From positions 1 through 11,983 of the forward strand of contig DATFPQ010000285.1 in NCBI GenBank assembly GCA_035264765.1: a stretch of DNA of 11,983 nt. Direction: 5' to 3'. Made by a program: the position numbers and the translations under genes. This stretch comes from DATFPQ01 sp035264765 (GTDB lineage: Bacteria; Actinomycetota; Actinomycetes; Actinomycetales; Angustibacteraceae). Positions 1 to 6,484 of this stretch are shown piece by piece. Position 1 is the first letter of the stretch. Every line of letters begins with the position of its first letter. The notes under the pieces are model-generated. The model was not told where the DNA came from. It did no database searches and was given only the letters and a program-made list of their open reading frames with translations.

Positions 1-156
1 CTCGGCGCCCACCGCGACCATCTTGCCGGTGTGCTCTTCGATGGCCACGACGCTGGGCTCGTCGAGGACGACGCCGCGACCGCGGACGTAGACCAGGGTG
101 TTCGCGGTGCCGAGGTCGACGGCCATGTCACGGCCGATGAAAGACATGCTGCTCAT
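1..156 (-). CDS. mreB: Rod-shape-determining actin homologue MreB, N-terminal fragment
   Basis: The 52 visible codons encode the start of MreB, the bacterial actin that forms membrane-associated filaments and directs lateral wall synthesis or, in sporulating actinobacteria, spore-wall assembly. The translation begins MSSMSFIGRDMAVDLGTANT; DLGTANT is the phosphate-1 loop of the actin/Hsp70 ATPase fold, followed by LVYVRGRGVVLDEPSVVAI as in actinobacterial MreB. The gene runs off the left edge, so most of the protein is unseen. Two in-frame ATGs exist, at 156 and 147. A GGAAGG ribosome-binding site (171-176) lies 14 nt before the first and 23 nt before the second, which favours 156, although family members often start at the MSFIGRD methionine. 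A possible -10 (TAGACT, 208-213, minus) lies upstream without a convincing -35. mreB is co-directional with ndk but separated by a 442-bp repeat-rich spacer, so it probably has its own promoter. Confidence 0.93.
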   Translation of the reverse strand, partial: MSSMSFIGRDMAVDLGTANTLVYVRGRGVVLDEPSVVAIEEHTGKMVAVGAE

Positions 157-294
157 GAGGAAGAAGGGTGCCTTCCGGGCGAGTAGATCGAGCGGAGAGA
201 AGGCCACAGTCTAGTCGGCTCCTCCCCCTTTCCGGTCGCGGCGAGCGGCGCCATCGCCTGCTTTTCCGCGTTCGCTGGTTACTCCCCAGGGGCT

Positions 295-353
295 GCGTTG
301 CTCCGCCGGGGCCGCCCGCCGACGTACACGGACCGCCCCGGCCGGAGCAACGC
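295..353. repeat. Long inverted repeat 1 (18-bp stem, one bulge)
   Basis: The left arm at 295-312 (gcgttgctccgccggggc) pairs with 335-353 over 18 base pairs with one unpaired base in the right arm, leaving a 22-nt loop. Weaker pairing with two G-T wobbles continues outwards to about 291 and 357. The left arm overlaps the first copy of the 18-bp direct repeat. No T-tract follows on either side, so this is not a standard intrinsic terminator. It resembles a dispersed palindromic element, but only one copy is visible here. Confidence 0.75.
308..325. repeat. 18-bp direct repeat, copy 1
   Basis: The sequence ggggccgcccgccgacgt occurs here and again, identically, at 531-548. In both copies TTACTC lies 29 bp upstream (279-284 and 502-507), so the two copies share spacing as well as core sequence while the intervening bases have diverged. 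This suggests two members of one repeat family rather than chance GC-rich similarity. Confidence 0.65.
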
Positions 354-384
354 GGTCGGGAGGGACCAACCGCAGGTGGCGTTC

Positions 385-442
385 CGGCGTCATTGTGGCA
401 AGGAGGATCGTTGGCACGACCGCCGTTGCCACAATGACGCCG
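385..442. repeat. Long inverted repeat 2 (perfect 17-bp arms)
   Basis: The arm at 385-401 (cggcgtcattgtggcaa) is the exact reverse complement of 426-442, with a 24-nt loop. Its AT content is higher than the surroundings. A perfect AAGGAGG lies at 400-406 but leads only to a very short reading frame. The architecture (stem about 17-18 bp, loop 22-24 nt) matches the neighbouring dyad at 295-353, although the arm sequences differ. Possible roles are a dispersed repeat, a protein-binding site or a transcript-end structure; none is proven. Confidence 0.85.
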
Positions 443-491
443 ACGGGTGCGCAGGCCTGCGAGTCGGTCGCGCCCCGGGGCGCCGCCCCTC

Positions 492-598
492 CCCCGGTCG
501 CTTACTCGCTGCGCATCGCGCTACCCCCGAGGGGCCGCCCGCCGACGTGCCGGAACCGGCCTGGCGCGAGCACCACGCCGCGAGCAGCGCGACCGGGG
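492..598. repeat. Dyad immediately downstream of the ndk stop
   Basis: Positions 492-501 (ccccggtcgc) are exactly complementary to 589-598. After a small internal loop, 505-509 pairs with 580-584, giving 15 base pairs around a roughly 70-nt interior. The right arm abuts the ndk stop codon (599-601), so on the ndk transcript this structure would start at the first base after the stop. The interior holds the second copy of the 18-bp direct repeat and a small CCCC-GA-GGGG hairpin at 525-534. It may limit 3' decay or weaken read-through into mreB. Confidence 0.55.
531..548. repeat. 18-bp direct repeat, copy 2
   Basis: This is the identical second copy of ggggccgcccgccgacgt, 223 bp from the first and in the same orientation. 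It lies inside the dyad at 492-598, just as copy 1 lies inside the dyad at 295-353, so each copy sits in its own stem-loop context. Confidence 0.65.
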
Positions 599-1036
599 TC
601 AGGCCAGCTGCGGGAACCAGATCTCGATCTCGCGCACCGCGGACTCCGGCGAGTCCGACCCGTGCACAAGGTTCTGCTGCACCTTCAGCCCCCAGTCCCG
701 CGCGAGGTCGCCGCGGATGGTGCCTGGCGCGGCGGCCGTGGGGTCGGTCGCGCCGGCGAGGGACCGGAAGCCCTCGATGCACCGCTCGCCCTCGATCACC
801 GCGGCCACCACCGGTCCGGACGACATGAACTCCAGCAGCGGCTCGTAGAACGGCTTGCCCTCGTGCTCGGCGTAGTGCCGCTCCAGCACATCTCGCGAGG
901 CGCTGCGGACCTCGAGCGCGACCAGGGTGTAGCCCTTGGCCTCGACCCGGCGCAGCACCTCGCCGGTGAGCCGACGCTGGACGCCGTCGGGCTTGACAAG
1001 CACGAGGCTGCGCTCGATGTCAGAGCTGGCGGTCAC
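599..1036 (-). CDS. ndk: Nucleoside diphosphate kinase
   Basis: Ndk moves the gamma-phosphate from ATP to NDPs through a phosphohistidine, balancing cytoplasmic NTP and dNTP pools. The 145-residue product is the usual single-domain length. It begins with the nucleotide-fold strand RSLVLVKPDGV (9-19), has the conserved YAEHEGKPFYEPLLEF stretch (55-70) and GTIRGD (105-110), and carries the active-site motif NLVHGSDS with catalytic His125. The QQN before the His replaces the GRN of many other bacteria; as I recall, M. tuberculosis NdkA has QFN here, so this looks lineage-normal. The start is GTG at 1034-1036, chosen because AGGAAAGG (1044-1051) lies 7 nt upstream and the N-terminus matches the family. 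It follows the DUF4233 gene by 48 bp and is probably cotranscribed with ileS-folC-DUF4233. A long dyad begins right after its stop. Confidence 0.97.
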   Translation of the reverse strand: MTASSDIERSLVLVKPDGVQRRLTGEVLRRVEAKGYTLVALEVRSASRDVLERHYAEHEGKPFYEPLLEFMSSGPVVAAVIEGERCIEGFRSLAGATDPTAAAPGTIRGDLARDWGLKVQQNLVHGSDSPESAVREIEIWFPQLA

Positions 1037-1084
1037 GTGAGGGCCTTTCCTGCGGTCGTCGGGGCGGGCACACCCTACCGACTG

Positions 1085-1528
1085 CTACCGCGACGCGTCC
1101 GGCGTCGTGGGCGGGCGGTCAGCGGCGGCCCGGCGGCGAGCGGTGAGGTCGTCGGCCCGGCCGCCCTGGACCAGGGCGGTGACCCACAGTCCCGTGAACA
1201 GCAGCCCGAGCACGCCCATCAGCGGCACCCAGACAGCGGACGCGATGAGCAGCAGCTGGACGAGCCAGCCCAGCAGGTAGCCGGTGCGCGAGCGCAGGGT
1301 TGCCGCGGCGACCAGGCACAGCGCCGCCATGAGCACCGTGGCGACCAGCACCTGGGTGCCGGGGACGTCGGAGAGGTCCGTGGCCACCAGGGCGGCGAAG
1401 CCGACCACGAGGACCTCCCCGATCAGCACCAGCGCCGCGAACGACCGCCGAAGCGACCGCGGCTCCGCGCCGGCGCCTACCCGAGCACCGCGACGACCCG
1501 GACCCGGACCAGCCACCCGCTCGCTCAT
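1085..1528 (-). CDS. DUF4233 family four-helix membrane protein
   Basis: This is a small integral membrane protein of unknown function, 147 residues. After a basic, glycine/arginine-rich N-terminus (1-29) come four hydrophobic segments at about 30-50, 58-78, 82-100 and 101-121, then a charged Arg/Pro-rich tail of about 25 residues. Size, topology and position between folC and ndk identify it as the actinobacterial DUF4233 family, which occupies the same place in mycobacteria (Rv2446c, as I recall). No catalytic motif is visible. Its ATG overlaps the folC stop as ATGA (1525-1528), implying translational coupling to folC. The conserved neighbourhood suggests a link to folate or nucleotide metabolism, but this is context only. 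The family call is from pattern recognition without a profile search. Confidence 0.85.
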   Translation of the reverse strand: MSERVAGPGPGRRGARVGAGAEPRSLRRSFAALVLIGEVLVVGFAALVATDLSDVPGTQVLVATVLMAALCLVAAATLRSRTGYLLGWLVQLLLIASAVWVPLMGVLGLLFTGLWVTALVQGGRADDLTARRRAAADRPPTTPDASR

Positions 1529-2910
1529 CGCACCCCCAGCAGCGTGCGAACCTCGGCCGCCATGGTCACCGACCCGGCCGCGAGCACGCCCGCCCCCAGG
1601 TCTCCCTCGCGCTCGGCCAGGTCCACCGCCCGTTGCAGCGCCTCCGGCAGGGACGGCGCCACGTGCACGCGGTCCTCCTCGAACACGTCCCGTGCGATGA
1701 CGGCGAGCTCGTCGGGGTCCATGGCCCGCGGCGAGCTGGTGCGGGTGATGACCACCTCGTCGAGCACCGGCTCCAGCGCATCCAGGATGCCCTCCGCGTC
1801 CTTGTCGCCGAGCACGGCGACCACTCCCACCAGCCGGGTGAAGGAGAACGCCTCCTGCACGGTGGACGCCACCGCCGCCGCGCCCGCCGGGTTGTGCGCG
1901 GCGTCGACCACCACGGTGGGACTGCGCCGCACCACCTCCAGCCGTCCCGGCGAGTCCATGCCGGCCACGGCAACACGCACCAGGTCGACGTCGAGGCGGT
2001 CCTCACCACCGCCGAAGAACGCCTCGGTCGCGGCGATGGCGCACGCGAGGTTGTGCGCCTGGTGCTCCCCGTGCATCGGCAGAAACAGGTCCTCGTAGTC
2101 GCCGCCGATCCCCCGGACGCTGACCAGCTGCCCGCCGACCGCCACCTCACGGTGCAGGACGCCGATCTGCTGGCCCTCCAGAACGACCTCCGCCCCCACC
2201 TCCCCCGCACGGTGCAGCAGCACCTCCGCCGCCGCGCGCGGCTGCTCGGCCAGCACCGCGACCGAGCCGTGCTTGATGATCCCGGACTTCTCGGCGGCGA
2301 TCTCCTCGACCGTCGACCCGAGCAGCCGCTCGTGGTCAATGGCCACCGGCGTGATCACCGCGACCTGCCCGTCGGCGACGTTGGTGGAGTCCCACGTGCC
2401 GCCGAGGCCGACCTCAAGGATCGCGACGTCGACCGGTGCGTCGGCAAACGCGGAGAACGCCATCGCGGTCAGCACTTGGAAGTAGTTGATCAGGGGCTTG
2501 CCCGCGGCCCGCGCCCGCTCGTCCACGATCGCCAGGTACGGCGCCACGTCGTCCCAGGCGGCCACGAACCGCTCGGCGCTGATCGGCTCGCCGTCCAGAG
2601 CGATCCGCTCGCGGACGTCGGTGAGGTGGGGGCTGGTGAACCGGCCAGTGCGCAGCCCCAGCTCGCGCAGCAGCCGCTCGATCATCCGCGCGGTCGACGT
2701 CTTGCCGTTGGTGCCGGTCACGTGCACCACGGGGACGCCGTGCTGCGGCTGGCCCATAAGGTCGGTCAGCTCGCGGATGGCGTCCAGCGACGGGTCGACC
2801 TGGCTCTCCGGCGTCCGGGCGAGCACCGCCTGCTCGACCTCGCGCAGCCGGGCCCGCAGGGCGGCCTCCTCCCGGGCCGCGACGTCGGGCGCGTCGGGAC
2901 GCCCACTCAT
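1525..2910 (-). CDS. folC: Bifunctional dihydrofolate synthase / folylpolyglutamate synthase
   Basis: FolC is a cytoplasmic Mur-ligase-fold enzyme. It adds L-glutamate to dihydropteroate and then extends folate polyglutamates, using ATP through an acyl-phosphate. The 461-residue product has the P-loop VTGTNGKTS (64-72), the TSPHLTDVRERI segment (92-103), the ligase-type EVGLGGTWDSTNV (166-178), a DHE (192-194), EKSGIIK with the probable carbamylated Lys208, and DAAHNP (336-341) opening the C-terminal glutamate-ligase domain. The ATG at 2908-2910 is preferred over an upstream in-frame start at 3087, because the latter lies deep inside ileS and would add 59 unrelated residues. The chosen ATG overlaps the ileS stop as ATGA (2907-2910), and folC's own stop overlaps the next gene in the same way. 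Whether both activities are present cannot be decided from motifs; dual function is usual where a single folC exists. Confidence 0.95.
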   Translation of the reverse strand: MSGRPDAPDVAAREEAALRARLREVEQAVLARTPESQVDPSLDAIRELTDLMGQPQHGVPVVHVTGTNGKTSTARMIERLLRELGLRTGRFTSPHLTDVRERIALDGEPISAERFVAAWDDVAPYLAIVDERARAAGKPLINYFQVLTAMAFSAFADAPVDVAILEVGLGGTWDSTNVADGQVAVITPVAIDHERLLGSTVEEIAAEKSGIIKHGSVAVLAEQPRAAAEVLLHRAGEVGAEVVLEGQQIGVLHREVAVGGQLVSVRGIGGDYEDLFLPMHGEHQAHNLACAIAATEAFFGGGEDRLDVDLVRVAVAGMDSPGRLEVVRRSPTVVVDAAHNPAGAAAVASTVQEAFSFTRLVGVVAVLGDKDAEGILDALEPVLDEVVITRTSSPRAMDPDELAVIARDVFEEDRVHVAPSLPEALQRAVDLAEREGDLGAGVLAAGSVTMAAEVRTLLGVR

Positions 2911-5900
2911 CGGCCGGCCCGCTCGCCGATGCGCTCGACCCGGACCCGCACTCGCACCCCGTCGCCCACCGTCGCCTCGGTCACGCCGTCGGTCATCGGC
3001 ACGTGCGCGAGGTCGCCGGTCAGGCCCGCCTGCACGGCGAGCGTCTCGCGCACCAGCAGGTCCTGGTGGGTCACCAGCGCCTCCCACGCGGCTCCCTCGC
3101 CCGCGACGGTGAGCCGGATCCGGTCGCTGACGTGCAGCCCGGCGTCCCGGCGCGCCTGCTGGACGACGCGCACGACGTCGCGCACCAAGCCCACGGCCTC
3201 CAGCTCCGGCGTCACGGTGGTGTCGAGCACGACGAACCCCTGCCGGGGCAGCACGGTCGTCGCGGTGCCACCGTCGTCCTCGGCGTCATCGACCACGAGG
3301 TCGACGACGTACTCGCCTTCCTGCAGCTCCACGCCGCCCGCCGTCACGACCCCGTCGCTGACCGACCAGTCGCCGCTCTTGCTGGCGCGGATGGCCTTCT
3401 GGACGTCCTTGCCGAGCCGCGGACCCGCGGCTCGGGCGTTCACCGTCAGCCGCTCGCTCACCCCGAAGTCGACGTCCGCGTCCCCCGGCCGGGTCAGCCG
3501 CAGCTCCCGGACGTTCACCTCGTCGGCCACCAGGTCGGCGAACGGCTCGAGGGACGCCGAGTCGTCACTGACGACCGTGAGCGAGCCCAGCGGCAGACGC
3601 ACCCGCAGCCCGGCCGCCTTCCGCAGGCCGAGCGCGGCCGAGCAGACCTCGCGCGCCCGGTCCATGGCGGCCACCAGCGCGTCGTCGGCCGGCAGGTCTC
3701 CGGCGTCCGGCCAGTCGGTCAGGTGCACGCTGCGGCCGCCGGTCAGGCCCCGCCAGATCTCCTCGCTGACGAGCGGCAGCAGCGGCGCGGCCACCCGGGT
3801 CAGCACCTCGAGCGCGGTGTAGAGGGTGTCGAACGCCGCGGTGTCGTCCTCGCCCCAGAACCGCTCGCGAGAGCGCCGGATGTACCAGTTGGTCAGCACG
3901 TCGACGAACGCGCGGAGCGACTCGCACGCCGCGCTCACGTCGTAGACGTCCAGCTGCGCCTGCACCTCGGTGACCAGGTCGTGCACCTTGGCCAGGAGGT
4001 ACCGGTCGAGGACGTCGGAGGACGACGTCGACCAGCGCGCCTCGTAACCCTTGCCCTCGTCAAAGGCATTCGCGTACAGGGAGAAGAAGTACCAGGCATT
4101 CCACAGTGGGATGAGCACCTGGCGGACGCCGTCGCGGATCCCTCGCTCGGTGACTACGAGATTCCCCCCGCGCAGGACGGGCGAGGACATGAGGAACCAC
4201 CGCATCGCGTCCGACCCGTCCCGGTTGAAGACCTCCCGGACGTCGGGGTAGTTGCGCAGGCTCTTGCTCATCTTGCGGCCGTCGTCGCCGAGCAGGATGC
4301 CGTGGCTGACGCAGCTGCGGAACGCCGGCCGGTCGAACAGCGCCGTCGCCAGGACGTGCATGGTGTAGAACCAGCCGCGGGTCTGGCCGATGTACTCGAC
4401 GATGAAGTCGCCCGGGTAGTGGTGCTCGAACCAGTCCTTGTTCTCGAACGGGTAGTGCACCTGAGCGAACGGCATCGACCCGGACTCGAACCAGCAGTCC
4501 AGCACCTCGGGGACTCGCCGCATGGTGCTGCGGCCGGTCGGGTCGTCCGGGTTGGGCCGGGTGAGCTCGTCGACGTAGGGACGGTGCAGGTCGTCCGGTC
4601 GCACGCCGAAGTCGCGCTCCAGCTCGTCCAGCGAGCCGTAGACGTCGGTGCGGGGGTACGTCGGGTCGTCGGACGTCCACACCGGGATCGGGCTGCCCCA
4701 GAAGCGGTTTCGGCTGATCGACCAGTCCCTCGCCCCCTCCAGCCACTTCCCGAACGAGCCGTCCTTGATGTGGTCGGGCACCCAGGTGATCTCGTCGTTC
4801 AGCTCGAGCATCCGGTCGCGGAACGCCGTCACCTTGACGAACCAGCTGGAGACGGCGCGGTAGATCAGCGCGTTGCCGCAGCGCCAGCAGTGCGGGTACG
4901 GGTGGTCATAGGTCTCCAGCCGCAGCAGCAGCCCGGACTCTCGCAGGTCGCGAGCGATGTGCTTGTTCGCCTCGAAGACGTGCTCACCCTGGTACGGCGG
5001 CACCTGCGCCGTGAACCGGCCGCGGGCGTCGACCGGCACGACCGGCTCGATGCCGGCGGCGTCGGTGACGGCCTTGTCCTCCTCACCGAAGGCGGGGGCG
5101 AGGTGGACGATGCCGGTGCCCTCGTCGGTCGTCACGTAGTCGGCCTCGAGCACCCGGTGGCCGTTCTCGTGCCCGGCGAAGAAGTCGAACGGGGGCGTGT
5201 ACCGGCGGCCGAGCAGGTCGGCGCCGGTCAGGCGCTCCACCAGTCGGCCGGTCTCCTGGGCATGGCCGACGTCGCGCAGTCCCAGCTCACGCTCGTAATG
5301 GCCCAGCCGGTCGGCCGCGAGCACGACCTTCTGGCCGGCGAACGGGCCCTCCGCGGGGCCGGTGACGACGACGTACTCGATGTCGCGCTTGACGGCGGCC
5401 GCCAGGTTGCTGGGTAGCGTCCAGGGGGTCGTGGTCCAGACCAGCGCGTACTCGCCGGTCTCCAGCCGCAGCCCCACGGTCACCGCGGGGTCCTGGCGCT
5501 GGCGGTAGACGTCGTCCATGCGGGTCTCGGTGTTTGACAGCGGCGTCTCGCAGCGCCAGCAGTACGCGAGCACCCGGAAGCCCTGGTAGATCAGGCCCTT
5601 GTCCCACAGCGACTTGAAGGCCCACATCACCGACTCCATGTAGTCGGTGTCGAGGGTCTTGTAGTCGTTGTCGAAGTCCACCCACCGGGCCTGGCGGTGG
5701 ACGTAGTCCTCCCAGTCCTTGGTGTAGGCCAGCACCGAGGAGCGGCACACGTCGTTGAACGTGGCGATCCCCATGGCCTCGATCTCGGACTTGTGGTCGA
5801 TGCCGAGCTGCTTCTCGGCCTCGACCTCGGCCGGGAGGCCGTGGCAGTCCCAGCCGAAACGGCGCTCGACCCGGCGCCCGCGCATGGTCTGGTAGCGCGG

Positions 5901-6161
5901 CACGACGTCCTTGACGTAGCCGGTCAGCAGGTGCCCGTAGTGCGGCAGCCCATTGGCGAACGGCGGACCGTCGTAGAAGACGAACTCGTTGCTGCCGTCC
6001 GTGCCGGGGTCGCGCTGCTCGACGCTCGCCCGGAAGGTGCCGTCGGCGTCCCAGTACCGCGAGACCCGCTCCTCGATCTGCGGGAACCGCGGGCTCGACG
6101 GGACCTCCGCCCCGTCCCGGGCAGGGCCGTGCGCGTCGTGGGTGGCCTTCGGGTAGGTCAT
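2907..6161 (-). CDS. ileS: Isoleucine--tRNA ligase, type 2 (eukaryote-like)
   Basis: IleRS attaches isoleucine to tRNA-Ile in the cytoplasm and hydrolyses mischarged Val-tRNA-Ile. The 1084-residue protein is a class Ia synthetase. It has the HIGH-type signature GLPHYGH (71-77) followed by GWDCHGLP, the CP1 editing domain with TTTPWTLPSN (243-252) and DEGTGIVHLAPAFGEED, the KMSKS loop at 630-634, and an anticodon-binding helical domain containing NWYIRRSRERFWG. The length and PHYGHLLTGYVKD form match IleS type 2, the version usual in actinobacteria and often less sensitive to mupirocin. The start at 6161 is favoured by GAGAGG (6169-6174) 7 nt upstream and by family alignment; an in-frame start at 6254 would run through the T-box leader. 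It heads the ileS-folC-DUF4233-ndk operon and is controlled by that T-box. Confidence 0.97.
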   Translation of the reverse strand: MTYPKATHDAHGPARDGAEVPSSPRFPQIEERVSRYWDADGTFRASVEQRDPGTDGSNEFVFYDGPPFANGLPHYGHLLTGYVKDVVPRYQTMRGRRVERRFGWDCHGLPAEVEAEKQLGIDHKSEIEAMGIATFNDVCRSSVLAYTKDWEDYVHRQARWVDFDNDYKTLDTDYMESVMWAFKSLWDKGLIYQGFRVLAYCWRCETPLSNTETRMDDVYRQRQDPAVTVGLRLETGEYALVWTTTPWTLPSNLAAAVKRDIEYVVVTGPAEGPFAGQKVVLAADRLGHYERELGLRDVGHAQETGRLVERLTGADLLGRRYTPPFDFFAGHENGHRVLEADYVTTDEGTGIVHLAPAFGEEDKAVTDAAGIEPVVPVDARGRFTAQVPPYQGEHVFEANKHIARDLRESGLLLRLETYDHPYPHCWRCGNALIYRAVSSWFVKVTAFRDRMLELNDEITWVPDHIKDGSFGKWLEGARDWSISRNRFWGSPIPVWTSDDPTYPRTDVYGSLDELERDFGVRPDDLHRPYVDELTRPNPDDPTGRSTMRRVPEVLDCWFESGSMPFAQVHYPFENKDWFEHHYPGDFIVEYIGQTRGWFYTMHVLATALFDRPAFRSCVSHGILLGDDGRKMSKSLRNYPDVREVFNRDGSDAMRWFLMSSPVLRGGNLVVTERGIRDGVRQVLIPLWNAWYFFSLYANAFDEGKGYEARWSTSSSDVLDRYLLAKVHDLVTEVQAQLDVYDVSAACESLRAFVDVLTNWYIRRSRERFWGEDDTAAFDTLYTALEVLTRVAAPLLPLVSEEIWRGLTGGRSVHLTDWPDAGDLPADDALVAAMDRAREVCSAALGLRKAAGLRVRLPLGSLTVVSDDSASLEPFADLVADEVNVRELRLTRPGDADVDFGVSERLTVNARAAGPRLGKDVQKAIRASKSGDWSVSDGVVTAGGVELQEGEYVVDLVVDDAEDDGGTATTVLPRQGFVVLDTTVTPELEAVGLVRDVVRVVQQARRDAGLHVSDRIRLTVAGEGAAWEALVTHQDLLVRETLAVQAGLTGDLAHVPMTDGVTEATVGDGVRVRVRVERIGERAGR

Positions 6162-6168
6162 CGCAGAA

Positions 6169-6388
6169 CCTCTCGCGGTGCGCTCGTGCCTTGCACGAGG
6201 ACGACGTCGCCCGGCACGTCCCGGGCGGCACCGCGGTACCACCTCGCTTGCCACGCCCGCCGTCGGCGAGTGTGACCGCTCCTTCGCCGGCGGGGGTGCG
6301 GGCCGGTCCGCCCGGTTCTACTGAGAGCCGCGGGGGCTCGGTTCTTCCGGAGGCTCGCCGGTGATGGCCGGGTCGACGCCTACGCCGT
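6169..6388 (-). promoter_or_regulatory. T-box riboswitch, translational ileS type with very short Stem I
   Basis: This leader senses tRNA-Ile charging. The T-box motif AAGCGAGGTGGTACCGCGG (6231-6249, minus) carries the TGGT that pairs with an uncharged NCCA end. A very short Stem I (6368-6371 with 6358-6361) exposes CCATCA with the isoleucine specifier ATC at 6363-6365. Stem II (6347-6350 with 6312-6315; inner 6335-6339 with 6325-6329) has an AGTAGAA bulge at 6316-6322, typical of T-box S-turns. Stem III pairs 6284-6294 with 6256-6269 around a 3-nt bulge. Two exclusive states are visible. In one, the T-box 5' side (6242-6246) pairs with CCTCG (6196-6200), the antisequestrator. In the other, CGCGGTGC (6228-6235) pairs with GCACCGCG (6174-6181), which runs into the first base of the GAGAGG ribosome-binding site. 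There is no T-tract, so control is probably of translation initiation, as known for actinobacterial ileS leaders. Confidence 0.93.
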
Positions 6389-6390
6389 CC

Positions 6391-6396
6391 ATGGTA
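6391..6396 (-). promoter_or_regulatory. Candidate -10 element of the ileS promoter
   Basis: TACCAT (minus strand) fits the actinobacterial TAnnnT -10 and would start the transcript near 6384-6388, just before the first T-box stem. No TTGACA-like -35 is present at 16-19 bp; the upstream bases are the GC-rich palindrome at 6396-6412. The position relative to the riboswitch is the main support. Confidence 0.5.
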
Positions 6397-6412
6397 ACGC
6401 GGGCCCCGCGTT
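6396..6412. promoter_or_regulatory. 17-bp palindrome between ileS and valS, operator-like
   Basis: AACGCGGG-C-CCCGCGTT is a perfect dyad with 8-bp arms around one base. It touches the upstream edge of the ileS -10 and lies in the spacer where a -35 would be expected. A further related half-site, GCGTTAAC, is at 6423-6430. This placement suits a repressor or activator site for the divergent pair, but the sequence matches no regulator I recognise, and GC-rich palindromes are common in such genomes. Confidence 0.35.
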
Positions 6413-6484
6413 GCCCGCGCCTGCGTTAACTGGTCCCCGCCGTGCCCCGCGACCCCACCTGGAGGCGTCTGGGAAGATTGGTCC
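6413..6484 (+). promoter_or_regulatory. valS upstream region and ribosome-binding site
   Basis: This is the valS side of the divergent region. GGAAG (6472-6476) lies 8 nt before the valS ATG and is the likely ribosome-binding site; a GGAGG at 6461-6465 is too distant (19 nt). No good -35/-10 pair is seen on the plus strand, so the promoter is not located. No T-box motif is present on this strand, so valS does not appear to share the tRNA-responsive control of ileS. Confidence 0.5.

Larger units (their letters stand above)
157..598. other. Long non-coding spacer between ndk and mreB with several dyads
   Basis: This 442-bp stretch holds no convincing gene on either strand; open frames here have arginine/proline-rich translations with no recognisable domain. 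It contains three large inverted repeats (295-353, 385-442, 492-598), an 18-bp direct repeat (308-325 and 531-548) and two shorter perfect palindromes, GCGCCCCGGGGCGC at 470-483 and GCAGGCCTGC at 451-460. The mreB promoter should lie towards 160-290; TAGACT at 208-213 (minus) fits a TAnnnT -10, but I see no matching -35. No T-rich run follows any hairpin on the minus strand, so a classical intrinsic ndk terminator is not evident. Confidence 0.75.

Noticed and set aside
400..437. Perfect AAGGAGG at 400-406 followed by a TTG and a short frame
   Set aside because: The frame stops after eight codons at 435-437. The purine run lies in the loop of the 17-bp dyad and is better explained as part of that element.
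395..2098. 567-codon plus-strand frame starting in the ndk-mreB spacer
   Set aside because: It runs antisense across ndk, DUF4233 and part of folC, with low-complexity composition and no domain.
2911..3087. Upstream in-frame start for folC at 3087
   Set aside because: It would add 59 residues unlike FolC, encoded inside ileS. The ATGA overlap at 2907-2910 and the match to the family start favour 2910.
1633..5417. Long plus-strand open frames of 500-800 codons opposite ileS and folC
   Set aside because: They lie antisense to well-supported genes, their translations are Arg/Pro/Ala/His-rich with no known motif, and such shadow frames are expected at very high GC.
6162..6254. Upstream in-frame start for ileS at 6254
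   Set aside because: The extension would translate the T-box itself and is not IleRS-like; GAGAGG is well placed for 6161.
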